Positions 9,301-16,884 of a DNA stretch of 16,884 nucleotides are shown in pieces. Source of the stretch: Chrysochromulina parva (lineage: Eukaryota > Haptophyta > Prymnesiales > Chrysochromulinaceae); assembly GCA_002887195.1 (NCBI GenBank), contig PJAB01001139.1, positions 1 to 16,884 of the forward strand, written 5' to 3'. The notes under the pieces are model-generated. The model had not been told where the DNA came from. It saw only the letters and a list, made by a program, of their open reading frames with translations, and ran no database searches. Made by a program: the position numbers and the translations under genes. Position 1 is the first letter of the stretch. Each line of letters starts with the position of its first letter.

Positions 9301-12300
9301 CCCGACGGCGCGGATGGCCGCCTCGCGCTGCGTTGGGCTCGACAGCTGGTCGATGAAGAGCACGTGCCCTCCGAGCGCGAGATTGGCGAGAGTTTCGTCA
9401 CGTGACCCCTTGGCGCCGAGATCACGATCGAGCTGCACGTAGTCGCACCACTGCAGCAGCCGGCGGAGGGTCACGCGTGGCGCGAGGAGCGGGTGCACCT
9501 TGAGCAGCGCATGCAGGCTGTCAAAGAGGAGCTCTACCCCCGCCGCCGCATGCTCGCTGTTGCCAAGGCTGTTGCCAAGGCGCCGCCGGAGCAGACCGCC
9601 GTACGCAGCGGCCATCTGCTCGATTGGAGGCGGATCGACGAGGATGCACGTGAGGCGAGACACGAGCGCCGGGCTCAGCCCCGAAGGGAGCTTGGCTGCG
9701 GCCCTGCGCCTGCTGCCGTTGCCGCAGGCGTCACCGCTGCCGTTGCCACTGCCGTTGCCGCTGCCGCTGCCGCCGACCTTGGCGCCGCCCGCGCCCGCAC
9801 CCACGAACGCGGCGGCGCCGTCGTGGGCACTCGCCACGAAAAGGAAGCCCTCGTGCACGGCGACGGGTGCGGCGCCGTCGTGGGCGGTGCGAAAGGAGCG
9901 ATCGAGCTCGAGGAGCGCGTTGAGGCCCTCAATGACCGCCTGGTCGGGCTGTTCGAACCCCTCGAGGAGGATCATGCCGCCGAATCGGACGCTGGGCAGC
10001 ACACCGCGCTCACACACGGGGAAGCCTTGGGTGGCATTCGCAAAGCCCTCGAGCTGACGAAGCAGCGTCGCCGCCCAACGGCCATTCGAACGGCTCACCG
10101 GTATGCTCGACACGGCGCGAGCCGCGAAGTGCGTCGCGTACCACTCCAGGTAGGCGCGGATCGCGCTCGCGCCGAGCCGACCGTTTGCAAGCGCATCGGC
10201 GTCGAGGGCGGGAGGCGGCGGCGTGCCTGGGTCGAGAGGGCCAGAGGATGCGTGCGCTTCGAGGTCACGCACGCACGGCTGCAAGTACGCGACGTAGCTC
10301 GCGAACGTGTGCGGCTCAACGCCGCCTTCGAGATCCGCAGCCTCGGTGAGCGCCGACAAGTAGAGCGTCGAGATGGGCGCCTTGGCGCGCGGCAGCACGA
10401 GGCTCTGCCCGAGCAGGCGCGCGCAGTGCGACTTGAAGCAGCTCGGCCCGCTGAGCAGGGCAGGCTCGCGAAAGGCGATGCAGAACGCGAGCTGGGCCAC
10501 GAGCAGCCGTGCGCCCTCGGGGAGGTGCTCAAAGTCACGCGTGAGAGGGCTTGCGCGCCACAGGCGGAGAGTGACCTGCGCGTGTGGATGAGGCGCCACG
10601 CCGCGCAGCGCGAAGATCGCCGTGGTCACGCCGCCATCGGATGTGCCGTTGGCGGCGGCGGCGGCGGCGGAGCCATCGGCCTCCACGCCGTCGGCAGTGG
10701 CCGTCGGCCGCAACTCGGCATCTGCTGTCGGCGCTTCGACAAGCGTGAGCGACGCATGCAGCGTGGGAAGCTGTAGGTCGTCCGGCACGTGCTGTGGGAA
10801 CAAGATGCACGCATGCAGCTGGATGACCTCACGCCAATCGGTGGCGTCCTCGCACCCAACGCTCGCCCACGCGCCCTCGTCGAGCAGTCGACCGAGCAGC
10901 TTGAGCGCATGGCGCAGCGTCACTGCGTCCGAAGGCGCCGTGGCGAGCGCCGCATCGGTGTAGCCCAGCACGTGCGCCACGTGCCTCAGCCGCGGCGTGA
11001 GCCACATGGCCTCGGCTACGGCGACGCCGTGTCGGGCGCGCACGTGCCGTCGCAAGATGGCGAGCACCTCCGCCTCGCAATACGGGTGCACCTCGTAGCA
11101 CAGCGCTCGTCGCACAAAGGCGCGCGGGAGCGCGGAGCGGCCGGCATAGTGCGGCGGGTTCTGTGCCACGATGATGACAAAGCCGGGCTGCACGCGCACG
11201 GTGCCTCCCCCAAGCGGGCATTCAAAAACAGGAGGGCCGTCGAGGAGCGGGACGAGGAAGGCGACCACGTCAGAGGAGGCGAGGTTCATCTCGTCACAGA
11301 GGAGCGGCAGCCCCCCTCGCATGGCCCTGTAGAGGGGACCGTCCACCCACTCGCAGCCGCCACCGTGCGGACGCCACTGACCCACAACGTCTTGGAGCGT
11401 CGTACTGCGTGAGAACTGCACCGTGGGCACCTGTAACGGCCGTTGGCGACCGTTGGACTCGAGCAGCCCGTACGCGACCTCGACGAGCCGCGTCTTCCCC
11501 ACACCAGCGACGCCCTGTAAGATCAAGGGCACGCCGCAATGGATGCAGCTCAGCACCACGTGTAGGGCGGTGTGGCGGGACCGATGTGAGAGTGTGAATG
11601 TGAAGCCGGTCGCCTCCGACACGTCCGCACAAGTCAGCTCAGGACGAAGGTCAGCCAGCGTGATGGGCAACTCGGCGGGGTCTGTCGGGCGCTGGCCACC
11701 AAGTAGCGAGGCGAGAGCGGCGGCGGCGTGCGGCGCACGAGCCGCGGCGGCTGTGCGCAGCCGCGCGTGCGTGCTCATGAAGCTCCACCAACGTCCGATG
11801 GCTCGGAGCACCATGCACACCTCGCCCAAACGGAAGGTTGGTCGCGTCGCCTCGGGCACCATGCACACCTCGCCCACGGTCTGTCGCGTCGCCTCGGGCA
11901 CCGTGCACACCTCGCCCACGGCCTGTCGCGTCGCCTCGGGCGGCTGGTGGCGAGCGCCGAGCGCCGTGCTGATCGCCTCGCGTGCCGCTACCGCCGCTAC
12001 CCCCCCCGCCGCTACCCCCGCCGCCGCCGCCCGCGTGTAGTGGAGGACGAGCGCTTCGAAGCTCGGCTGACCGACGAGCTTGTCGCCAGCGCCCTCCGCT
12101 TCGTCTCCCCAGGCGACAGCCAGGAAGCGCGAGGCAAGCGCCGGCGTGAGCGCGTGCTGCGACTCGCGGCTGGTACAGATCACCAAGAAGCCCTCGGCCA
12201 CCCGCACCGTACGTCCCCCCACCAGGGCCGAGCGGCGCATGCTCGCATCGACCTCGAGCACAGCGTTGAGAGCCTCGAGGACCGCGGGATCAGGCGCGTC

Positions 12301-15300
12301 GATGCCGCGGAGCAGCAGCACGCTGCCGCGCTCCATTGCGCGCGTCACCGGCCCGGGCTCCCAATGGTATGGCGGCGGCGGAGGAGGAGGAGGAGGAGGA
12401 GGAGCGATCGTTGTGCTGGCAGCACTCACCACCGCCCCCTCTTCTCGCACAGCCGCCTCGGCGGAGCTCGGCCCGATCTCGGCGGAGCTCGGCACGATCT
12501 CGGCGGAGCTCGGCACGATCTGTCCAAAGAGCTCCTCGGCGGTAGTCTCCGGCGTGAGCACGCGCACCACGCATGCTCGCCCACGCGATCGCGCCCATGC
12601 AATCGCCGCCGACGCCTTGCCGCTCATGTCGGGGCCGCACACGAGCGTCGGCTTGCGCGTGGCTGCGCTCACATCGAGCATCGCGAAGAGGTGACTATGC
12701 TCGGACAAGAGGGCCGGTCGCCCAAAGACGCCATCTTCATCATCGTCATCATCGGGAGCATGTTCACATTCACACGGCTCGGTGGTTGCGGTGGGCTCGC
12801 TCAGGACGGCGCTCAGTAGGTGGCCGCCGCCGAAGGGCAGAAAGAGGCTCTCGTGCGCATCGACGAGCCGACGCACGCGTGCAATCGAGCTCGTGCGGCG
12901 CAGCCGTTGAGTGAAGATGGTCTTGAGCCCCTCGACGACGGCAAGGCGCCGGTGCAGCTGATCGCGCGCCATACGAAGGAGGTCCACGGCCTGCAAGAGA
13001 TCTCGAAGGGTCGCTGAGCTTCGAAGACGCTCGGCCTTGGCAGCCTCGTTGGTTGCGGCATGGAGCTTGAGCAGCGCTGCGGCACACGCGCGCGGCCAGT
13101 CGGACGATAGGTGCCACTCGGCACTGGCCTCGCCGCCGCCTTCGACTCTGCGGCTGCTGCTGCTGCTGCTGCGGCTGCGGCTGCTTCGGCTGTTGGTGGC
13201 GGCGGCTCCATCGAGGCCGCTGTTGGCGGCGGCTCCATCGAAGCTGTTGGTGGCAGCGACTCCATCGAGGCTGTTGGTGGCGGCGGCTCCATCGAGGATG
13301 CGCGCGAGCTTGGCAGCGAGGATGTGGTGCATCTGCGCCGGCTCCATCGGTGGCGCCATGACGGGCACAAAGTGCGAGAGGAGGGAGGGCGAGAGGAGAT
13401 GGCGCGTCGAGCCGTAGCTCACGTCGCTCGCCGAGTTTTGGGTGAGCAGTAGCCGAAAGTTTGGGTGTGCCGGCAGGGTGAGCTGGCCTGAGGTCGCCCC
13501 GGGCTGGCCGGCCACGCCACCCGAGCCGAGTCGCAGGTAGCCCGTGCTCAGCACATCCTCCATCACGCGCAGCACCGTATCCGGCGCCAGATTGGCCTCG
13601 TCGACGAGCAGCCACAGACCGTCCTTGACCGCCTCACCCAACGGTCCGAGCACGAAGCCAAACGAGCGCGCGCTCGGTACGGCGCCGAGCCCGAGCTGGC
13701 CCACAAAATCCGCGATGGTCGTGGTGGGCGTCATGTTGAAACGAAGCAGGGGCGAGTTGGTGCGGTGCGCGCAGAAGGCCACGGCGGCCGTCTTGCCGCC
13801 CGCCGCATCGCCCTCGATCAGGACCGGCTGCGCATGCTTGTAACAGTCGAGCAACCTCGTCGCGAGCTGCTTGATGCCCTCCGTCAGGATGAGATCGGGA
13901 TCGGATGGCACGAGCGCCTCGAGGTCTGGCCGGCGCGTGAGATCCTGCGTGCGGTAGCGCTCGTACATGAAGAAGCGCGCCTGACCCTCTGGCCAGCCGC
14001 GCGCGTCCGACGTACGGTCCCACCCAAAGCAGAGTAGCTTCTGAGTCTCGAGGCAGGTACTCGCCCAGCCGCCACCTCCGTCACCCTCGGATCGTCGCGA
14101 GGCCTCCTCCATCTTCCCCTCCTCCTCGTCCTGGCCCTCGCTCTCGGCCTCGCCCCCCAAGAGCTGCGCGAGCACGTGAGGGCCGAAGGAGAGATGCTCT
14201 CGCACCGCCGCTGCAAACGAGAAGTGCGTGTGCGAGGCCGGGGGCGACGGGCACAACGGTGGGCAGCCAGCTCGAGAAGCTGCTGCCGCACCGATCCTCT
14301 CACCGGTGCGTCGGACGCTGCCCGCCCAATGGACTGTGCGAGAGGCGGGCGGCAGCAGCGGCGGCGGCGGCGGCGGCAGCGTTGGCGGCGGCGACGACGT
14401 GGCGTGAGGAGCGGGCGTGGGTCGCTGATCGAGTCGCATGCCATTCGCCACCCTCCCTCGGCTCGGGACAGCGCTCAGGAGTCCGTTACGCTCGAAGACA
14501 AGGCCGCGATCGCTCAGCGCAACGAGATGCGCGCCCGAGATGTCGATCTCGACGATCTCGGGCGATGCCATCGTAGCGGCGGCGGCAGCGCTGGCAGCAT
14601 AGATTGCGCGTGTGCCCGTTTGCAGCCAGATGCCTACCGGTATGCCGCCGCCAGCAGCGCCGCCGGGCACGGCGCCGCGCATCTCCACCGCCAGACCCAC
14701 GGCGCAACCGCCTTCGCCAACAGAAGGATGCGCCGCGCCCGCCACCACCGGCTCCTCGTCCGCCATGCGGTAGCCGGCGAGCGGTCCGCGCAATGCGGCG
14801 CTGATCCACGACGCCTCAAACACGCGCAACTCGACGGCGGCGCTCGCTCCGGCGCTCATGGCGAGGAGGCACAGCTCAATAGAGCGCCTTTCCACAGCCG
14901 CGGGAGGCGAGCTCAAGGCGCACGAAACGGCGCTGCCCGCACCGCTGCCCGCACCGCCACTCGTCCAACCAGCACCTGCAACGAGGCCCGCCCAGCGCTG
15001 GCGCAGTGCGTAGACCTCGCACCGCTGACGCGAAGAGGAGCCTTGAGTCCCAAAGCACGCGGCGACGGTGTTTTGCAGCGTCACTGGCATCGAGCCCTCG
15101 AGCCCGTACAGCTCGAGGCAGCCCCAGCGCCCATCGGCGGTGCGCAGCAGCGCCCAGTCGGCCGCGGATGAGACCTCGCACTCGTTCAGATCGCATGGCG
15201 CGCCCGTCGCTGCGATCGGGCGGAAGTGCTCCCACTCGGACCCGAGGCCTGAGGCATCGAGCTCTGTGCCGCCGCCGACTCTGCCGGTGGCCGCGCACAG

Positions 15301-15744
15301 GCTGGCCGAGTAGACGGCCCACCGTTCGCCTACAACGTGCTCGCCCGTCCACAGCACGAGCTGGTCCGTGGCCCACGCCATGCGCTGCACACGAGCATGC
15401 GCCCGGCACTCGACGCGGTACCGATGGAGGAATGCAGAGCTCGACGTGCTTGAGAGCTCGAAGACGTGCAGCGTGATGAGCGAGAGCGTGGCCTGCGTCC
15501 ACACGACGACGCGCTCGCGCTTGGGATCAAAGAGCGCGCCGTCGACGAACTCGTCCAAGCAGTAGCAGCACGTCGTCTGCTGGCTGTGGCAATCAACACC
15601 GACGAGGACGCAGCAAAAGTCCAGCTTGACGCCGTCGGCGACCGCGGCCGTGATGGTGGCCACGCCCTCGCGCGAGAGGTGAAGAGAGCAAACGGTCAGT
15701 TGAGCCGTGCTAGCCACGTGCAACGAGCCGCGCCGTCCTCGCAT
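1403..15744 (-). CDS. Midasin-like giant protein: six AAA+ modules, acidic linker, VWA/MIDAS-like domain, C-terminal LRRs (three exons)
   Basis: Joining 15744-7737, 7612-3461 and 3369-1403 gives 14,127 nt, exactly 4,708 codons plus TAG, with GT-AG introns in phase 1. The order is an N-terminal region of about 640 residues, six dynein-related AAA_5-type modules (Walker A at about 645, 1037, 1411, 1766, 2250 and 2670), an acidic linker (about 3085-3165), low-complexity and coiled regions, a VWA domain (first MIDAS Asp about 4135) and five LRRs (about 4518-4700). Six tandem AAA modules, a D/E-rich linker and a VWA, at nearly 4,700 residues, is the midasin (MDN1/Rea1) layout; AAA6 with LLLDN at Walker B also fits. 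Midasin is the nuclear ATPase that strips assembly factors from pre-60S particles. Against plain orthology: the linker between AAA6 and the acidic region is short, the MIDAS is altered, and an LRR domain is added. Start: first ATG of the long frame; the longer frame to 15819 begins with TTG inside a likely leader intron. Confidence 0.75.
2763..2843 (-). repeat. In-frame 18-bp minisatellite in the VWA domain
   Basis: About 4.5 copies of an 18-bp unit encode HHDASA-type hexapeptides. It sits in a loop between predicted VWA strands. Because the unit is a multiple of three, length change would not shift the frame. Confidence 0.85.
3338..3370 (-). repeat. 33-bp direct repeat, copy b (exon 3 start)
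   Basis: Matches 3429-3461 at 31 of 33 positions, offset 91 bp. It begins with the last intron base and encodes GEGLWGQVEAL. Confidence 0.93.
3370..3460 (-). other. Intron 2 of the midasin-like gene (91 nt), just before the VWA domain
   Basis: The donor is ACGG|GTGAGG and the acceptor CATCATCAG|GTGAGG. Splicing keeps the frame (WIPTGEGLWGQVEAL); read-through stops after QFEAL. A 33-bp direct repeat with two mismatches (3429-3461 and 3338-3370) brackets it: here the upstream copy is intronic and the downstream copy is exonic, the reverse of intron 1. Five units related to CTCTGATNGC fill the middle (about 3377-3431). Confidence 0.8.
3429..3461 (-). repeat. 33-bp direct repeat, copy a (intron 2 start)
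   Basis: Partner of 3338-3370 with two mismatches. It forms the 5' end of intron 2. Its reading frame would give GEGLWGQFEAL and then a stop. Confidence 0.93.
3461..7612 (-). CDS. Exon 2 of the midasin-like gene: AAA6, acidic linker and low-complexity region
   Basis: The exon completes the AAA6 P-loop (E-G joined to PACSGKT, residue 2670 onward). Walker B reads YWLLLDN (D2883, N2884), where Asn replaces the catalytic Glu; known midasins also tend to have LDN in AAA6. A D/E-rich tract follows (GGDDDDEAGDEGG, then DNDKDDDDDDSN, about 3085-3165), as in the flexible acidic arm that lets the midasin MIDAS domain reach the ring. After it come Gly/Ala/Gln-rich stretches, a predicted helical region with MHARQE repeats, a Lys/Glu coiled-coil tract (EEKVEEKEEEQKKEEEK, about 3573-3597) and an 11-residue tandem repeat (about 3627-3679). 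The end (WIPTGEGL across the splice) leads into the VWA domain. The linker between AAA6 and the acidic tract is a few hundred residues at most, far shorter than the roughly 2,000-residue linker of yeast and animal midasin. Confidence 0.72.
4584..4738 (-). repeat. In-frame 33-bp minisatellite in the linker
   Basis: About 4.7 near-identical tandem copies of a 33-bp unit (starting at 4584, 4617, 4650, 4683 and 4716) encode the 11-residue repeat DDGQGSVSQGR. Copies differ at very few bases, so the expansion is recent or homogenised. There are no spacers, so this is not a CRISPR array. Confidence 0.95.
5342..5393 (-). repeat. 18-bp tandem repeat encoding MHARQE
   Basis: Nearly three identical 18-bp copies (5342, 5360, 5378) encode EMHARQ-type hexapeptides in a charged, probably helical part of the linker. 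Confidence 0.9.
7612..7644 (-). repeat. 33-bp direct repeat, copy b (intron 1)
   Basis: Identical over 33 bp to 7736-7768, 124 bp away; the bases just outside both ends differ. It forms the 3' end of intron 1 plus the first base of exon 2. Confidence 0.95.
7613..7736 (-). other. Intron 1 of the midasin-like gene (124 nt), inside the AAA6 P-loop
   Basis: The donor is GAAG|GTACGA and the acceptor CTCGAAG|GGCC. Splicing rebuilds LLEGPACSGKT exactly, whereas read-through ends in EGTTRS and a stop. The intron is flanked by a perfect 33-bp direct repeat (7736-7768 and 7612-7644): the upstream copy is exon, and the downstream copy forms the 3' end of the intron. Between the copies lie seven tandem units related to CTCTTGATGAC (about 7651-7723). 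Confidence 0.8.
7736..7768 (-). repeat. 33-bp direct repeat, copy a (exon 1 end)
   Basis: Identical partner of 7612-7644. It encodes AESRRIVLLEG of AAA6 and ends one base into intron 1. Confidence 0.95.
7737..15744 (-). CDS. Exon 1 of the midasin-like gene: N-terminal region and AAA1 to AAA5
   Basis: This is 8,008 nt of uninterrupted coding sequence. Residues 1 to about 610 contain repeated strand-like segments (for example VALSDRGLVFERNG and WALLRTADGRWGCLELYG) that could be a beta-propeller; this is a guess. AAA1 has GDAAGGKT (645-652), LLVDEANL (D714) and TQN (about 770). AAA2 has GPDMSGKA (1037), LLLRGID (1143-1149) and no sensor Asn. AAA3 has GVAGVGKT (1411), CDEMNL (D1484) and AQN (N1529). 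AAA4 has GPSCFKSH (1766) and LLEGFEQ (E1928), with a Gly/Ser/Asn insert (SGNGSGNGSG) before its arginine-containing end. AAA5 has GPPGIGKT (2250), LLDELNL (D2322) and AMN (N2366). Helix-bundle-like spacers and proline or serine tracts separate the modules. The exon ends with GAA-G at the start of the AAA6 P-loop. Confidence 0.75.
9199..9271 (-). repeat. Nested repeat encoding ANLANLANL between LVAEQHAEP-like copies
   Basis: Three 9-bp copies (9223-9249, encoding ANL) lie between two copies of a 22-bp segment (9199-9220 and 9250-9271). It is in frame, in the spacer between AAA4 and AAA5. Confidence 0.85.
11801..11940 (-). repeat. 42-bp in-frame repeat encoding PEATRQTVGEVCMV
   Basis: Three copies at 42-bp spacing (starting near 11849, 11891 and 11933), with a decayed fourth toward 11801, encode a 14-residue unit between AAA2 and AAA3. 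One copy is altered to PTFRLGEVCMV. Confidence 0.88.
12457..12519 (-). repeat. 21-bp in-frame repeat encoding EIVPSSA
   Basis: Three 21-bp copies (12457, 12478, 12499), nearly identical, encode EIVPSSA/EIGPSSA. They lie inside AAA2 shortly after its P-loop segment, next to a polyproline run (about 12363-12405). Confidence 0.9.
13191..13297 (-). repeat. 27-30-bp in-frame repeat encoding LDGAAATNS-type units
   Basis: Four imperfect copies encode Asn/Ser/Leu-Asp-Gly-Ala repeats, followed downstream by a Ser/Arg run. They lie in a surface insertion after the AAA1 core. Confidence 0.85.
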
Positions 15745-15775
15745 CGTCGGCGGCGTGCGCCACCTCGGCCGGCCG

Positions 15776-15861
15776 CTTGGTCGGGGCAGATGACCGCGTG
15801 AACAAGCAATGCAAGTCAAGTCAAGTCAAGTCATGTCAAGTCATGTCAAGTCATGTCATAC
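15776..15861 (-). other. Probable leader intron B (86 nt) ahead of the midasin-like ATG
   Basis: Donor CTCG|GTATGA and acceptor GACCAAG|CGGCC are plausible, and the size fits the other introns here. The interior is a tandem array of CTTGACATGA and CTTGA units (about 15811-15856). The ATG at 15744 lies 31 nt downstream of the acceptor. The reading frame gives no support because this would be 5' UTR; the call rests on splice-site sequence and on similarity to the neighbouring copy. Confidence 0.5.
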
Positions 15862-15886
15862 CGAGCCGTTGTTCAACACAACTCGG

Positions 15887-16018
15887 CTGGATGGTCGGTG
15901 CAGGTGACCGCGTGAACTATCATTTCAAGTCAAGTCACATGAAGTCAAGTCACGTCAATCACATGCAATCACGTTCACGTTCACGTTAATTTGCCATCTC
16001 GGCAATGCGTAATCATAC
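15887..16018 (-). other. Probable leader intron A (132 nt), related copy of intron B
   Basis: Donor CTTG|GTATGA and acceptor CATCCAG|CCGAG. Its flanks match intron B: the 27-bp sequence before and across the donor (16013-16039 against 15856-15882) and the 26-bp sequence near the acceptor (15892-15917 against 15778-15803). The interior has GTGAAC and TGACTT repeats. A 25-nt microexon (15886-15862) would separate the two introns. Confidence 0.45.
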
Positions 16019-16161
16019 CAAGCCGTTGTTCAACACAACGCGCAATATCCGGATCCCCCAAGCACAGGAGCCACTATCACTATGGACGGAGGGTGGCCGA
16101 CACAACCCCGTATAGCAGAGGCCGAGATGACGCCACCGACACGGCGCGTGGCGACAGCGCT

Positions 16162-16620
16162 TCATCTCATGATGTGACGTAAGTCGGAAATGAGATGACA
16201 ACTTCCAACATCAGCATGCTTTTCATTTTCGTTGCGCCGCTCTGGATGCGTGTCCATGAAATGTTTTAAGAGACGGGTCACCAAAGTCCATACACGCAAG
16301 CAGGCCAGGTAGGCGAGGGCCGAGGCAATTGCAGGCGGTGCGTACGCCTCTAACACGATCACGGCCTCGCACTGGATGAGGTCCTCGTGCGGAACTGTGG
16401 TCACTGTCTCAAGGCGGCCCACCAAACGCTCCTCATGCTTACCGGGGTGCTTGTGCTTGAACTGATTGCCCGCCGGTTTGAAGACCTCTGTGCTCGTCGT
16501 TTCGTAGTCAGGCGCTGCGTAGCTTGGATTGCGCGCGCACCATCTCTCATAGCTCCAAGTAGGAGGGGGCGCCCCGCCATGCGTTTCGGAGGGCTTGCTT
16601 GGCTTGCTCATCGAGGCCAT
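16162..16620 (-). CDS. Doubtful coding-like ORF overlapping the end of the LRR gene
   Basis: A 152-codon frame starts at ATG 16620, inside the last LRR exon but in another frame, and ends with TGA at 16162. Codons between about 16540 and 16270 mostly end in G or C (GAG, AAG, CAC, GTG, CTC), and the peptide looks protein-like (FKPAGNQFKHKHPGKHEER, HEDLIQCEAVIVLEAY, ALAYLACLRVWTLVTRLL). I do not recognise it. It has no ATG of its own after the LRR stop and no visible promoter. It may be an exon of a separate gene, an alternative C-terminus of the LRR gene if splicing shifts frame, or chance in GC-rich DNA. Confidence 0.3.
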   Translation of the reverse strand: MASMSKPSKPSETHGGAPPPTWSYERWCARNPSYAAPDYETTSTEVFKPAGNQFKHKHPGKHEERLVGRLETVTTVPHEDLIQCEAVIVLEAYAPPAIASALAYLACLRVWTLVTRLLKHFMDTHPERRNENEKHADVGSCHLISDLRHIMR

Positions 16621-16884
16621 TGTGCTCAAGGCTGCGCACACAGAGAGTGCATCGTCAGGTTGCAAAGAGCAATAGGGAAGATATGCGAGGGAAGCGCTCC
16701 TTCGCAGCACATGCAGCGTGCAGGAACGCAGATTGGTCAGCAACGTACCGCATATTGGTCAGCGCGCCTGTGACGCTCGTGCGGAGCGCCTCGGCGATCA
16801 GCTTGACACCAGCAGAGCCGATGTTCTCGGAGGACGCGTCCATAGACATGATCTTGCTGTCCTTGTTGCCGCAGATGGCGGCAA
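16547..16884 (-). CDS. Ribonuclease-inhibitor-type LRR protein, C-terminal end (5' part outside window)
   Basis: Two exons, 16884-16749 and 16631-16547. Spliced, they read ENIGSAGVKLIAEALRTS, then GALTNMRLEHNGLDEQAKQA and LRNAWRGAPSYLEL, followed by TGA. The join CG|C recreates a canonical LRR core (LTNMRLEHNGL) that neither unspliced frame contains, which is the main evidence for the intron. The pattern (GxAGVKLIAEALR...GALTNLxLxxNxL, then an acidic/basic end) is the ribonuclease-inhibitor-like LRR type abundant in haptophyte and dinoflagellate genomes. Such proteins act as protein-binding scaffolds, and no specific partner can be named. The N-terminus and any other domain are missing from the window. 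The gene is transcribed in the same direction as the giant gene. Confidence 0.7.
16632..16748 (-). other. Intron of the LRR gene (117 nt)
   Basis: Donor ATGCG|GTACGT and acceptor TGTGTGCGCAG|CCTTG, with a pyrimidine-rich approach and CTGAC branch-point-like sites near both ends. A 15-bp near-repeat (GCTGACCAATATGCG at 16763-16749 and GCTGACCAATCTGCG at 16741-16727) spans the donor: one copy in the exon, one in the intron. Confidence 0.7.

Larger units (their letters stand above)
15745..16161 (-). promoter_or_regulatory. 5' flank and probable leader of the midasin-like gene
   Basis: No protein gene is supported here. The stretch contains the duplicated leader-intron structure and, upstream of it, ordinary unique sequence with a CTATACGG that is only weakly TATA-like. 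No convincing TATA box was found. A small hairpin GTTGT-TCAAC-ACAAC occurs in each copy of the 27-bp repeat. Confidence 0.4.

Noticed and set aside
9493..10776. 427-residue plus ORF opposite AAA4
   Set aside because: No recognisable domain, and it lies antisense to a well-supported AAA module.
3426..15819. Three separate genes (2699, 1406 and 642 residues), like a prokaryotic MoxR/VWA operon
   Set aside because: Frames join exactly by GT-AG splicing, the AAA6 P-loop is split across the first gap, and the composition and repeats are eukaryotic.
15745..15819. N-terminal extension from a TTG at 15819
   Set aside because: It is translated from TTGAC repeat DNA within a likely leader intron; the first ATG is at 15744.
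15811..15990. Telomere-like or replication-origin iterons (GTCAA repeats)
   Set aside because: The unit varies, lies between splice-like sites and does not match a known telomere repeat; an intron filler explains it better.
16387..16773. 128-residue plus ORF opposite the LRR gene
   Set aside because: Antisense to an LRR exon; hydrophobic/Arg-rich composition without domain support.
1..16884. tRNA, rRNA or transposase genes
   Set aside because: None was seen by eye on either strand; a tRNAscan or Pfam search would settle it.

Overview
The window looks like nuclear DNA from a GC-rich unicellular alga. A haptophyte is my first guess, a dinoflagellate or another GC-rich protist the second. The reasons are very high GC with strong GC3, short GT-AG introns of about 86-132 nt, SPPPP-type proline linkers, ribonuclease-inhibitor-type leucine-rich repeats (LRRs), and a TATA box. 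The taxon is inferred, not proven. All supported genes lie on the minus strand, so they read from high to low coordinates.

Layout in transcription order. (1) 16884-16547: the 3' end of an LRR protein gene, two exons and one 117-nt intron. (2) 16546-15745: a gene-poor stretch. It holds a doubtful coding-like ORF that begins inside the LRR gene (16620-16162), then a tandemly duplicated leader-intron structure just ahead of the next gene. (3) 15744-1403: one giant gene in three exons. Splicing joins three open frames exactly (14,127 nt, 4,708 residues) into a midasin-like protein with six AAA+ modules, an acidic and low-complexity linker, a von Willebrand A (VWA/MIDAS-like) domain and an unusual C-terminal LRR domain. 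(4) 1402-1179: a compact intergenic stretch with a TATA box. (5) 1178-1: the 5' part of a Cys/His-rich and proline-rich, probably extracytoplasmic protein that runs off the window.

The most unusual signal is in the introns. Both introns of the giant gene lie between 33-bp direct copies of adjacent exon sequence, one pair identical and one with two mismatches. Both are filled with tandem arrays of the same 10-11-base motif (CTCTGATNGC and CTCTTGATGAC), which resembles a branch point. The two leader introns contain TTGAC-type arrays and are a tandem copy of each other around a 25-nt microexon. This suggests that introns here arise by short segmental duplication plus expansion of a branch-point-like satellite, or from an introner-like element.

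The giant protein is also odd. AAA+ modules 1, 3 and 5 keep Walker A, Walker B and the sensor-1 Asn, while modules 2, 4 and 6 have decayed Walker B and sensor-1 positions. Midasin is the ring ATPase that removes assembly factors from pre-60S ribosomes. Whether this protein does that job or is a divergent paralogue cannot be settled by eye.
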